From assembly GCA_964304625.1 (NCBI GenBank), contig OZ199839.1, forward strand, positions 992,001 through 1,056,000: a stretch of 64,000 nt of DNA. Direction: 5' to 3'. Shown here in pieces: positions 23,501 through 35,700 of this stretch. Made by a program: the position numbers and the translations under genes. Positions within the stretch are counted from its first letter, which is position 1. Each line of letters starts with the position of its first letter. Below the pieces are notes generated by a model. That model saw only the letters and a list, made by a program, of their open reading frames with translations. It did not search any database and was not told where the DNA came from. Source of the stretch: Kudoa neothunni (taxonomy: Eukaryota; Cnidaria).

Positions 23501-26319
23501 TCTTCATCAGCAATATAAAAAATCGCTGAATCGGTTACCAGACTGATAGAGGGCTTCTGTGGTATACGGCACCGGTTCTACTTCATTAAGTGATACTTGA
23601 GAAGAGATTTTAACTTTCTCAGGGGGCTTAATAAAAGTAGGTTCTTCATCATCTAGCTTAGAGGCTGGAGAGGCTAAAGGGCTAAAGTTGGGAAATTTAA
23701 ACTTAGGGGTAGGTGGAGACAACGGTTCACGGAATATGAGGTCTTCAGGCGCAACCTTTTCAGGCTCACCATCATTAGATTCATTTTCAACATGATCCGA
23801 AGGAAGAGAAGACATTTGACTGTTATCCAAAGCTGGAATCTTAATAGGGGAAAGTTCGTCAGCATTCGTACCACAGAGAATTGTCTTAACGTCGTTGGAG
23901 TTGATGAAGGAGAGAGAATCAACTATTTCTTCAGCAGATGCTTCGCACCACTTTGGCCTAGCCTCAGTTATTTCACGAAAACATCGCTTTTGGTTACAGC
24001 GATATAAAACACGCAGACGTTTTGCTTCATTTTTAGGGGCTTTTTCAACTGGAGAATCATCTTTAATGGTGACTTGAGTGGTTGATTCTTCAGGTGCATC
24101 TTGAGTCGGTGTAGGGGAAGCAAGAATATTCTTTAAAGCTTCATCGACAAAGGTTTTCGCGGGCTCCGGAGCTTTCGGATGGTAAACCATCTTCAGTTCT
24201 TTTGCACCGTTATGCGCCGTTGTGATGAAGTGAGTATATAAATCATTAATGGGTAATTCAGAGTGAGTGGACATAACAGACCTGAGCTCATTAGAGACGC
24301 GCTCCAATGTTTCAGCTTGTTTCTTACGAAACTCAGCTGCCCTTTTACGAATTTTGTCATGTTTCTCACGAGCCGCTATTTCATTCATTACTTCCTCCGG
24401 AATTGAAGAGGTTTCATGTGCTTTTTCATTGGCGGCATCACGTTTGGCTTGTAAATAAGATGGGGGTGGTGGAACAAAGATAGAGCGCAGTTCGGAATCT
24501 GCGATATCTTTTTCCAGAGCGGAAAGATCTAGAGGTTTGTCTAGATTTGGGTTGAGTGGGATTGTATCAACATTTTCATGAGATTTAAAGGATTTTTGTC
24601 GACAATCACGCAAATAATTATCAACAAAGGCAAGAGAGTGTTGGCGTTTACTTGGTTTTAATTTGGATTGAGCAAAGATAGAATCATTAGGCGTAAAAAT
24701 AACTTCCTCAACATTAGGCTCAAACTCGGACATAATTAATGGTGTAGCGCAAACTTTCTCCTCATTAAGTGCTTCCACATCAATATCGGAATTGTTAATA
24801 ATAATAGATTCATCAATATTGACGGGTTGCATAGAATTAAGAGCTTTTTCATTAGAATTACCATCAATTAACTCATTATGGTGCTCAATGTTAGATTTGG
24901 TTAAATTACTCGATTTAACACGCTCATTCAACTTCTTACTAATTATAGTAGGTATAAATTTGCCAAACTTATTCTTAGTAAGCGCGGATTTTGATTTTTT
25001 GGGTTTAACGTTAACTGGTTTAGCTTTAAACTCATTTGGAGCATCTGCGTCATTAAACACGATATCGCTATCGTCCTCACTTAAAACTTTAGAATTCTGA
25101 CCAATAAATTCCATGTTTTCATTTTTAATGGCGTTTGCTGCGTTAAGTGGTTGAAAAGGTGTAAATTTAGCACTATCATTATTCAATGAATCATGCGCAG
25201 GCAACACCGAAGTGTCGTCGTCGTCGTTTACACTTAAAATTGATTCATTATCACCAGATTCAACGTCGTTTAATTCAGTATAACCTTCCATACCTTCATA
25301 AACAACGTTAAATGCTGGGTTTCCTACAGTTAACTTGCTCATAAACATTGCGTGAGCATCTGGATCAACTACCAAACCATTAATGTTCTGCAATGCTTTA
25401 AAGCTATCAAACGAAGAAAAAATTTTATTATTGGTGGAATTAACAACGCTAAAAGGTTGTTCTAACTCGCAATTATCACTGTTGTACTCAATACTATCAA
25501 CAGGTGGATTATTAAGGTTATTGTTACTCATTAATATGAGATTAGGTTGAAAATTGTTACGAGCTTTGCCAGAACGAGTAGAAGATGATTTTTTAATGTT
25601 ATCTGATTTAATATAACTAAGGAAAGAATCTAAATTGTCATGAGAGGCGAATTTAGATTCAAAGTCACGGCCGGAGATTAGGACCAGATTATCTGCGACA
25701 ATAACATTCCCATCGTCATTATACAGGATTAAAGGTAGTGTGTTGTTATTTATCATGAAAAGAGCACTCTGACGGATACTCTTTAACAAATTGTTAATTT
25801 CCGATTTTTTAGTGCCAGATGGCACCGCTTTCGGCTTATTAGAGCGCAATGAAACTTTTGATGCTGAGTCTCTATCGGCACGTTGCACGTGCAAATTAAA
25901 GTCGTTAGTTTTATAAGGAAAAGTGGAGTTGTTAGATGCATCAATACGATCATTAGATGTAACATTTGCACTACTATCTATCGATAACGCAGTAATAGGC
26001 AAAGTACCTTGTTTGTAGGCCATAGAGAGGGTGGAATCTTCGGACAACTTTGATGATATATCTTCAGAAAAAGTTAACTCAACAAAGCGGGCTATACGTT
26101 GGAGGAAAGGAGACCCTTGGAGCTTCAAACGCCGACGTCGCAGAAACTCATCAAGGTAATATTGAATGAAATCTGAGTAGCCTGTTAGGTCGACTTCAGC
26201 TAAACTGAGGTCAAACCCAACAAAAATGGCATCGTTAGATTCCTTATAACCTAACCAACCATCTAGTGCTAAAATTTCGCGTTTTCGAGCTGAAAAAAAG
26301 GTCGAAAAACGAAAAATTT
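20562..26319 (-). mobile_element. Element A2: full-length family A LINE with one frameshift
   Basis: 5758 bp, one base longer than A1 and almost identical to it throughout. Both ends match A1 exactly in position relative to the flanking tRNA halves. The 3' untranslated region is 20562-20697. Scattered substitutions against A1 and A3 (for example Pro or Ser before TLSMAYK, and Cys or Arg before IDAS) show a distinct copy rather than a repeated read of A1. Confidence 0.9.
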
Positions 26320-26344
26320 CGCCTGGTAGGGGGCTCGAACCCAT
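20698..26344 (-). pseudogene. Family A protein of A2, split by a 1-base insertion
   Basis: Same protein as in A1, in two frames. The N-terminal part runs 26344-23507 (945 codons, ending in SDFLYC) and the catalytic part resumes in the other frame, its first Met at 23439 (913 codons to the same C-terminus). The cause is an extra A in an A-run near 23517: six A where A1 and A3 have five. All reverse transcriptase, zinc-knuckle and endonuclease motifs are intact, including YADD and RRPDIVLL. One change in the RT, AMLFNRI for AKLFNRI, distinguishes it. As the only break is in a homopolymer, either a real lesion or a consensus error is possible. Confidence 0.88.
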
Positions 26345-26353
26345 GGCCTCAAG
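26320..26353 (-). repeat. tRNA-Lys 3' half at the B1/A2 junction
   Basis: An identical 34-nt tRNA 3' half. It joins the 3' end of a family B copy to the 5' end of a family A copy, showing that both families use the same target. Confidence 0.95.
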
Positions 26354-29300
26354 AACAATACAATATAGATCCGTAGATCAGTAAAATAAGTGTTATAGAA
26401 TTAAACTAAATAAGTTTGAAGCGAATCGGATGGAAATTGATGGAGATATGGACGATTTGGTGATTTTTGGGTTTTCGGAAAACTTCGGTCACTTACGAGT
26501 ATAGTCGTTGAAAAGGGGACATTGAGTTAGGATGGTGTGGAAATTTTGGTGGAGATTGGTCAATGGTGGACAACAGAATCCTGCACATGATTATTCCAGA
26601 TGAGCCTGGAATCGTTCAGAACAGAATTCGTGATGTCCTTCAGTAAGCGACGACAACATTTCTTACCTTTTAGCAAGCAGAACTTGGTGAGAGTTTCCAT
26701 GGTCGTCGGGTGATGAGATCCGAGAGCTCCAAAGACCAGAGCACGGCGAAGAACTCCCCAGCGTTTCTCTTCAAGTCTTCGTCCCTCAACGGCATATTTC
26801 TCGCCTTTGTGGTATAGGACTTGATTGAGTCTCTCTACAGAGCTTTCGTAACTGATAGTTACTTCCACAATGTAGATCGACAAAATCTTGTAGTTGACCA
26901 GCACAATATCGGGACGACGAGAGGAAACACCATCTGGAAGAGGGCGATCTTTGTAGAGTTCCCAATATTGCTTGGCCTGATTTTTTTTGGAGTCGAGTTG
27001 ACGTTGAATTTGTTCGGTGATGAGTTGGACGACATGGTTATGTCGAAGCGTACGTAACGCCTCTCCATGTTTACATCCACCTAACACATGCCCGAGAGTT
27101 TCTACTCCGCAAGGACAGTGTCGGCAGATAACGTCCGGGGACATCTTCATATTGAAGAGGATTGGTTTTGTGGCGAGTACGTTCAAACGTCCCATAATTG
27201 CAAACCGGTAGGTGTTAGTCTTCATGTTGCACTTTCTCAACCAATTGTTGCAAAGAGGATCATTGCTAAAACATGATACTAGCTTACCTTGTGAAGGTTG
27301 CTCAGACCAATGTTCTAGGTGGAGTTGTTGAATGTGTCTTCTCAGGCGACGAATGCGAGATGGTGTGACGATGGATGGTCGACGATTAGCAGCAGCATTT
27401 TGCGGTTTCTTAAGGCTATCATCGTCCAAGTCAAGAATATTTTGAGGTGTAGATTGAGAAGAAGTATTGGTAAAGAGGGAAAGTTGGATATTCAGAGCCT
27501 TACGGTTTAATCGGATGGAGGACAGTAAGGAACGAATGTCGCGAACTTTGCCAATTTCTTTATCCATATGGACATATTCAAGGACTGATTTGGTTGAATT
27601 GGTTCTATTTTTAACAATCATCTCGAGAGAATGATTTGCTACATTTGAAATTTTAGTATCATCTGCATTTAGCATGTTAAGAGCAACGGCTAGTCGTAGG
27701 GCGTGGTAATCTTCTTTCAAATTTCTAAGTCCAAGACCACCAAGCGCCAGTGGGGTGTAGAAAAAGTGTGATGATGTTGTGTGAGGGATACTAAGCCATT
27801 TACGAACAGTATAAATGATATGGCGATCTAGTTTCTTCAATTCCTCAACTCTTAGGCAATGATTGCGAAGAAAGAACTCCAAGGTAGGTAACAGATAGAT
27901 TTTAAAGAGTTCTGTCTTCATAAATGGTAGCAATGGAGAATCTGCCAACTTTTGCAAGTTGGTTTCAAACTCCTGGAATTCGGGCGGCAAAGTTTTGAAT
28001 GAGCTTAAATTCATTGATGTGCCGAGGTATTTGTATAGTTTTTCTTCCGTAAGAGTTGGAATTAATTCATTGTTGATTTTTAGAGGGAAAGCTTGATTGT
28101 TAGGAAGTGATTGGTCATTAACTTTTTTGATTTTCTTCACATAATTCAAGACAAGTTGGCTAGATTTGGAACAATTAAATGACATGTGAATATTATTGAA
28201 ATATTCTTGACAATCCGATAAAAGTTTTTGCATGTTTGCTTGGGAATCTGCCACAAGCACCAAATCATCCGCAAAAGCTTGGATAGAAAATTTAGTGTCG
28301 TGGAGAATGTAACCATGAGGTGAGTTGTCGATTAGTTTTAGCAGATTGTCAATTGCCATGTTAAACAAGAGTGGAGAAAGTGGACAACCCTGACGAACAC
28401 CTTGTTGATTCATTGGAATCTTGCAAGAGTTGCCAGTGTAATCATAAGCAATATTGTAACTTTCAGCATATAGATTTTTAATAAATGTTTGTAGGGTGGT
28501 TGAAAAATCAAATTGTGACATCACGGAATCAAGTACATAGTGGGGGACGGTGTCAAACGCTTTAGTAAGGTCTAGCCACACAACACATAAATCTTTTTTG
28601 TCCCTTCGAGCAGAATCCATAATTTCCTGCAAAGTAAACATGTGTTCACAACAGCCATTGCTTGCAATGAAGCCTTTTTGAGCAGGTGAGAGTTGTACCA
28701 TTGGACGAATCTTGGAATTAACACAAGACATGAACAAACGATAAATAGTTTGTGTAATGGAAATAGGACGGTACTCGGATGCGTCAAGTTGATTTGGATT
28801 CTCTGATTTAGGTATTAAGACGAGTCTACTCTCCAACCATTCAGTTGGAGGTGACGCCGAATTGATGATTTTGTTGAATACTGTCCTCAAGATAAAATCT
28901 GATTTTGGTAAGTATTTCCAAAAGCGAACTGGAATTCCATCAGTGCCATTACTGGTATCAACTTTGGCTCTATCAAGAGCCGCCCTGATTTCTTCTTCAG
29001 TGAAATAAAGAATGTTCTCACATGTGTCCCTTTTGGAGTAAGGATTTTCTTCATTTTTATTGTTTTGATCAATTTCTTTAAATTTTAAAGGTTTAGTTAC
29101 AAAATCATCCGAAATTGGAGTTGAGATTTGGGAATTTGATGGAATAACTTGAGAAGGTGGAGGAGATTTAGTCAATTGTTGTTGGAGTTGCTCAGCAGTA
29201 GCTTTGCACCAGATTGGCTTGTTCTGAACAATCTCGCGGTAACAGCGTTTGCGATTGGTCCTATACATACCTCTCAATCGTTTTATCTCATCTTTAGATA

Positions 29301-32300
29301 ATGTTGGAGATGTCTCAGTTGTTGGATTATTATTAGGAAAAGTTGGTGCATTGCTAGAGTTAACAGTTGTTGATTTTTTCTTTATTATGTTGATTTTGAT
29401 TTTGTTTAGGAATCGGAACATAATACATTCCCAAATTATTTGCATGAATTTTTGCTTTCGCAATAAATTCTGCATATAAAACATCTGAAGGTTGATTATT
29501 GAAGGAATTAATGGTTGCTATCAACTCTTCGGACGCATTTCTGAATAATTGGGTACGCTTTTCTTTGCGTCTCTTATTTCTCACAGCTGGGTCCTCATCA
29601 GGCTCTTCTTGGTGTTGTGAAAAAGGTATTGGCTCTGATAAAGGTTGTGAGGGTATTTGATTGCTTTGTAATTGGCTAGATGGATTTATTTTAGGGGTTA
29701 CTTTAGGGTTAAATGGATTGTTGGTAATTGTAGATAATTTCTTAGGAATTTTTAATTTTTGTTTAGATTTAGGTGCTGGAGTGATACCAACATTCGAAGT
29801 AACATTGGAAACAATTGTTGTGCCTATAGATTGGATTTTGTTGTGATTTTTATTGATTCTATTAGCTAAAGCTTGAAGATGCGGATCAGGACTATTAACC
29901 TGTGGAAAATGCTTTTTTGAAGGCGCAGGTTGTTGTGAAGATTTGTCAGATTCTTCAATAAATTGAAGATTGGCTTGGATTTTTGTATTGCCACTACTTT
30001 GGATGACAATTGGTTTGTTTATAGAGGGAACTTGTTTAGTAGTGATAGTTAGTGGTTTATTAGCATTTTTATCTCGCAATTTTCTGGCATTTGCTTTGTT
30101 TTTAGCAATAGTAATTAGTTGATTGACTTCTTGAGAAATCGTAGTAATTTTCGGTTGAATTAATTTTGGAGATTCCTCTTCTATTATTACAGAATTATCC
30201 TCTACAGTGGAGAAGTAAAGGGTATCTTCTTGATTAATTGGAGTAGGAATTGTAGTTGGTGTTGGAGCTTTAGGAGCGTTATATGTTGGGATATTGGTTG
30301 GTGGATCATAGTACACAATAAATGATGAATTGGATGAAATTGATGAATTTAGAATGTTTGGTTCCTTTTCAATTAGTTCTAATTTGACAGCAGAACAGTC
30401 GCCTTCAATTGATGAGTTGGGTGATTTATTTGGTGATTTAACACTTACAATAATAACATCTTCATCATCTTCAATGGAATTTTCCAAAATGGCAACGTCT
30501 AGATTGTTTTCCTGTGATGACTGATTCATCGTTGAATCGTTCAATAAACTGTAATTATTGCTTAATTCTACTGTATTTTCATCAGCCATAATTGCCATTA
30601 ATTCATTTCTATATTGCTCATGTTGATTATCAAATGTTAGAGTTTTTTGCGACCTGTTTGATATTGTCTTATTAGGCGCTAACATTATGTCTATAATATT
30701 TATTTCCTCTGGGTTGGGAACTAATATTTGCTTAAAATTATTATTTTGATTCTCAATTTCATTTTCCCTAACTATCTGTTCTAGTTTTAGTCGATTTCTT
30801 TCAAATTCAGCCCACCATTTAGCTTCCTTAGCATTTTTTAAGCGATAACTGACATTATCGCTATTGCTATTGTTAGCTGAGTTATTGTTATTATTCATAA
30901 AGTTGATTGTCTTGTCAGTGTTTATATTAATGTTAATATTAATATTATTGTTATTATAGTGGTGGTGGTGATTTTGGACATTATGTTGTGTGGTTAAATT
31001 GCATGTTGTTTCATTTCTATTAGATACAGATTTGGGATTGAGAATTGGATTATGGATTGGATTGGATTTGGTGCACGTAGATATAACATTCTTTTTATAT
31101 AATTCTAGTGCACCAAGGAAACCGTAATTATTATCAATATTATCAATATTATTATTATTATTAATATTAATATTATTATTATTATCATTATTATTATTAT
31201 TATCATTATTATAATAATAATTTTGGTTAATATCATTCTCCGATGGTTGTAGTGTAACTTTAGCTGCGTCGTCATTATTCGTGTTTACATTGTTGACATT
31301 TGTTGTTGATATTGATGCTGATGTTAATGTTGTTGACGTTGTTGTTGATGTGGAATTAATCAAATTAATCAAATTTTGTTGAGTTGCAGATGAGTTTAAG
31401 GTTGCGGTCGTGTTAACATTGACGTTATTGATATGATCAACAGTTTTATTGGTGTTATTATTATCAATGAAATGATTGTTGTTTAATAGTGATGGAACAG
31501 ACTTTTCTTCGTGTAATTGTTGTTCCTGCTGTTGATTAGTAATAGAAAAGGAATTAGTAGGAATGGTGTGAAAGAATGGTTGAGTCACGCAAGGATTAGC
31601 GTGTTGATCATTAATAATATCATTATCAATAACGTTCAATGTAGGAATAGAATTGTTGTTATTTTCCGCGTTAATTTTAACATCGCAATGCGTTGCAGCT
31701 ATATTAAAAGTTACTTGTTGTTGACCGGTTGCGTCAACCGAGTCAGTTGATGGATTAGATGGATTAGCATGGTAAAGTGATGATTTTGGAGAATGTGAAA
31801 TTGATGAGTTCGAGTCATTGGAATGGGTAGATTCTGTTGGATATAAATTCAGTGGATCATTTAGCGAAATGATGAGGTTTTCGCAGTCGAGCAATGGAGA
31901 GTCGTTTACCGATTCTTCTTCGTCTATTTCTTCGTAGGCGTCGCATGGTAATTCGTTATCAGCGTAATGGTCGGTGGTGAATCGATAATTATCATCCGCT
32001 AGCTCATTTACAGTAATCTTGTTGGTTTCATTAGTGAGTAAATTAGTGGTGCTTTCTAGTGATGTAGTGTGTGGGTGATTTGGAACAATTGTCGATTGGA
32101 ATATTGTTATATAAATGAGAATCATATTCCGATGGTTGGATGGATATTGCCAAGGTTAGTTGGATAACCAGATTATCGGGGATTAATCCGATTTCCATAA
32201 AAATTTTCATTTTTCTCGTTTAGTTGATCAATGATGGCGTTTTTTAAGAGCATCAATAGAAAGCGAGTAACGTTGCTTTCGCTCTAGTACTCGTTTTGGG

Positions 32301-32763
32301 AGTTTTGGATTGCAACGATTTATTACCATCCAAACCAACTTTAAAGATGGCCTGATTTTGACATCTTCTGATGGTTCAATCGTGTCAATATTGGGACATG
32401 GACAAGCCAAGGTAGGTATGTTTCTATCGTAATACTCATCAATTGCGTGTTGAGCGTTTTCCGAGTGTTTAATTGAGGACAACATTTCCGTAAAGATTGG
32501 CATAGAGCATTGAAACAATGAAATGTACTTTCGTACAAAGTCAGCCACACTTTTAGCTATAGGCGGTAGTTTTGCGCACGTACCTTTCAATTCTAGATAT
32601 GAAGAATATAGATGAAAAATCATCGGTGAAAGTTCGTGGTCAAAATTCCTCAGCATCGAGACCTCGCAAACTGATTTTAAAGGTATCTTCATAATCAGCG
32701 CATCGTAATTTTGCGAAATATGCATAAATTTTCCATTTCCGCTCCGAAAAAACGAAAAATTTT
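26354..32763 (-). mobile_element. Element B1: full-length tRNA-Lys-specific LINE, family B
   Basis: 6410 bp between two identical tRNA halves. On the minus strand it begins AAAATTTTTCGTTTTTTCGG after CCAGGC G and ends ATTGTATTGTT before CTTGAGG. The 3' untranslated region is about 206 bp (26354-26559) and shares no obvious sequence with that of family A. Length and ends agree with B2 and B3 where these can be compared. Confidence 0.9.
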
Positions 32764-32788
32764 CGCCTGGTAGGGGGCTCGAACCCAT
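26560..32788 (-). pseudogene. Family B LINE protein of B1 (about 2075 codons, frameshifted)
   Basis: One long frame starting at the tRNA ATG (32786-32788), now in three pieces: 32788-32228, 32125-29360 and 29484-26560. The breaks lie in or near homopolymers (near 32240, 32070-32200 and 29372). The N-terminal block ELSPMIFHLYSSYLEL...VADFVRKYISLF is alignable to family A. The centre is extremely Asn-rich. The basic motif KRLRGMYRTNRKRCYREI precedes the reverse transcriptase (NGTDGIPVRFWK, EYRPISITQTIYRLF, DLTKAFDTVPH, RQGCPLSPLLFNMAID, FADD near 28262-28273). The CCHC knuckle (CRHCPCGVETLGHVLGGC) and the endonuclease RRPDIVLVN...VEVTI follow. Unlike A it ends soon after the endonuclease domain. 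Its RT is clearly homologous to A but well diverged. Confidence 0.9.
30955..31215. repeat. trinucleotide-rich tracts encoding poly-Asn in B1
   Basis: Runs of ATT/TTA and GTG triplets (about 30920-30970 and 31125-31215) encode Asn- and His-rich tracts in the family B protein. The homologous tracts lie at 37375-37675 in B2 and 39115-39420 in B3. B1 and B2 have the same repeat numbers, while B3 has extra GTG and extra ATT units. Confidence 0.85.
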
Positions 32789-32797
32789 GGCCTCAAG
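32764..32797 (-). repeat. tRNA-Lys 3' half at the B2/B1 junction
   Basis: An identical 34-nt tRNA 3' half between the 3' end of B2 and the 5' end of B1. It provides the ATG of B1 (32786-32788). Confidence 0.95.
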
Positions 32798-35700
32798 AAC
32801 AATACAATATAGATCCGTAGATCAGTAAAATAAGTGTTATAGAATTAAACTAAATTAAGTTTGAAGCGAATCGGATGGAAATTGATGGAGATATGGACGA
32901 TTTGGTGATTTTTGGGTTTTCGGAAAACTTCGGTCACTTACGAGTATAGTCGTTGAAAAGGGGACATTGAGTTAGGATGGTGTGGAAATTTTGGTGGAGA
33001 TTGGTCAATGGTGGACAACAGAATCCTGCACATGATTATTCCAGATGAGCCTGGAATCGTTCAGAACAGAATTCGTGATGTCCTTCAGTAAGCGACGACA
33101 ACATTTCTTACCTTTTAGCAAGCAGAACTTGGTGAGAGTTTCCATGGTCGTCGGGTGATGAGATCCGAGAGCTCCAAAGACCAGAGCACGGCGAAGAACT
33201 CCCCAGCGTTTCTCTTCAAGTCTTCGTCCCTCAACGGCATATTTCTCGCCTTTGTGGTATAGGACTTGATTGAGTCTCTCTACAGAGCTTTCGTAACTGA
33301 TAGTTACTTCCACAATGTAGATCGACAAAATCTTGTAGTTGACCAGCACAATATCGGGACGACGAGAGGAAACACCATCTGGAAGAGGGCGATCTTTGTA
33401 GAGTTCCCAATATTGCTTGGCCTGATTTTTTTTTGGAGTCGAGTTGACGTTGAATTTGTTCGGTGATGAGTTGGACGACATGGTTATGTCGAAGCGTACG
33501 TAACGCCTCTCCATGTTTACATCCACCTAACACATGCCCGAGAGTTTCTACTCCGCAAGGACAGTGTCGGCAGATAACGTCCGGGGACATCTTCATATTG
33601 AAGAGGATTGGTTTTGTGGCGAGTACGGTTCAAACGTCCCCATAATTGCAAACCGGTAGGTGTTAGTCTTCATGTTGCACTTTCTCAACCAATTGTTGCA
33701 AAGAGGATCATTGCTAAAACATGATACTAGCTTACCTTGTGAAGGTTGCTCAGACCAATGTTCTAGGTGGAGTTGTTGAATGTGTCTTCTCAGGCGACGA
33801 ATGCGAGATGGTGTGACGATGGATGGTCGACGATTAGCAGCAGCATTTTGCGGTTTCTTAAGGCTATCATCGTCCAAGTCAAGAATATTTTGAGGTGTAG
33901 ATTGAGAAGAAGTATTGGTAAAGAGGGAAAGTTGGATATTCAGAGCCTTACGGTTTAATCGGATGGAGGACAGTAAGGAACGAATGTCGCGAACTTTGCC
34001 AATTTCTTTATCCATATGGACATATTCAAGGACTGATTTGGTTGAATTGGTTCTATTTTTAACAATCATCTCGAGAGAATGATTTGCTACATTTGAAATT
34101 TTAGTATCATCTGCATTTAGCATGTTAAGAGCAACGGCTAGTCGTAGGGCGTGGTAATCTTCTTTCAAATTTCTAAGTCCAAGACCACCAAGCGCCAGTG
34201 GGGTGTAGAAAAAGTGTGATGATGTTGTGTGAGGGATACTAAGCCATTTACGAACAGTATAAATGATATGGCGATCTAGTTTCTTCAATTCCTCAACTCT
34301 TAGGCAATGATTGCGAAGAAAGAACTCCAAGGTAGGTAACAGATAGATTTTAAAAGAGTTCTGTCTTCATAAATGGTAGCAATGGAGAATCTGCCAACTT
34401 TTGCAAGTTGGTTTCAAACTCCTGGAATTCGGGCGGCAAAGTTTTGAATGAGCTTAAATTCATTGATGTGCCGAGGTATTTGTATAGTTTTTCTTCCGTA
34501 AGAGTTGGAATTAATTCATTGTTGATTTTTAGAGGGAAAGCTTGATTGTTAGGAAGTGATTGGTCATTAACTTTTTTGATTTTCTTCACATAATTCAAGA
34601 CAAGTTGGCTAGATTTGGAACAATTAAATGACATGTGAATATTATTGAAATATTCTTGACAATCCGATAAAAGTTTTTGCATGTTTGCTTGGGAATCTGC
34701 CACAAGCACCAAATCATCCGCAAAAGCTTGGATAGAAAATTTAGTGTCGTGGAGAATGTAACCATGAGGTGAGTTGTCGATTAGTTTTAGCAGATTGTCA
34801 ATTGCCATGTTAAACAAGAGTGGAGAAAGTGGACAACCCTGACGAACACCTTGTTGATTCATTGGAATCTTGCAAGAGTTGCCAGTGTAATCATAAGCAA
34901 TATTGTAACTTTCAGCATATAGATTTTTAATAAATGTTTGTAGGGTGGTTGAAAAATCAAATTGTGACATCACGGAATCAAGTACATAGTGGGGGACGGT
35001 GTCAAACGCTTTAGTAAGGTCTAGCCACACAACACATAAATCTTTTTTGTCCCTTCGAGCAGAATCCATAATTTCCTGCAAAGTAAACATGTGTTCACAA
35101 CAGCCATTGCTTGCAATGAAGCCTTTTTGAGCAGGTGAGAGTTGTACCATTGGACGAATCTTGGAATTAACACAAGACATGAACAAACGATAAATAGTTT
35201 GTGTAATGGAAATAGGACGGTACTCGGATGCGTCAAGTTGATTTGGATTCTCTGATTTAGGTATTAAGACGAGTCTACTCTCCAACCATTCAGTTGGAGG
35301 TGACGCCGAATTGATGATTTTGTTGAATACTGTCCTCAAGATAAAATCTGATTTTGGTAAGTATTTCCAAAAGCGAACTGGAATTCCATCAGTGCCATTA
35401 CTGGTATCAACTTTGGCTCTATCAAGAGCCGCCCTGATTTCTTCTTCAGTGAAATAAAGAATGTTCTCACATGTGTCCCTTTTGGAGTAAGGATTTTCTT
35501 CATTTTTATTGTTTTGATCAATTTTCTTTAAATTTTAAAGGTTTAGTTACAAAATCATCCGAAATTGGAGTTGAGATTTGGAATTTGATGGAATAACTTG
35601 AGAAGGTGGAGGAGATTTAGTCAATTGTTGTTGGAGTTGCTCAGCAGTAGCTTTGCACCAGATTGGCTTGTTCTGAACAATCTCGCGGTAACAGCGTTTG

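Noticed and set aside
14771-26319. A1 and A2 as a simple assembly duplication
   Set aside because: They differ by scattered substitutions and one indel, and each has its own tRNA half; a true recent duplication remains possible but not a copied contig.
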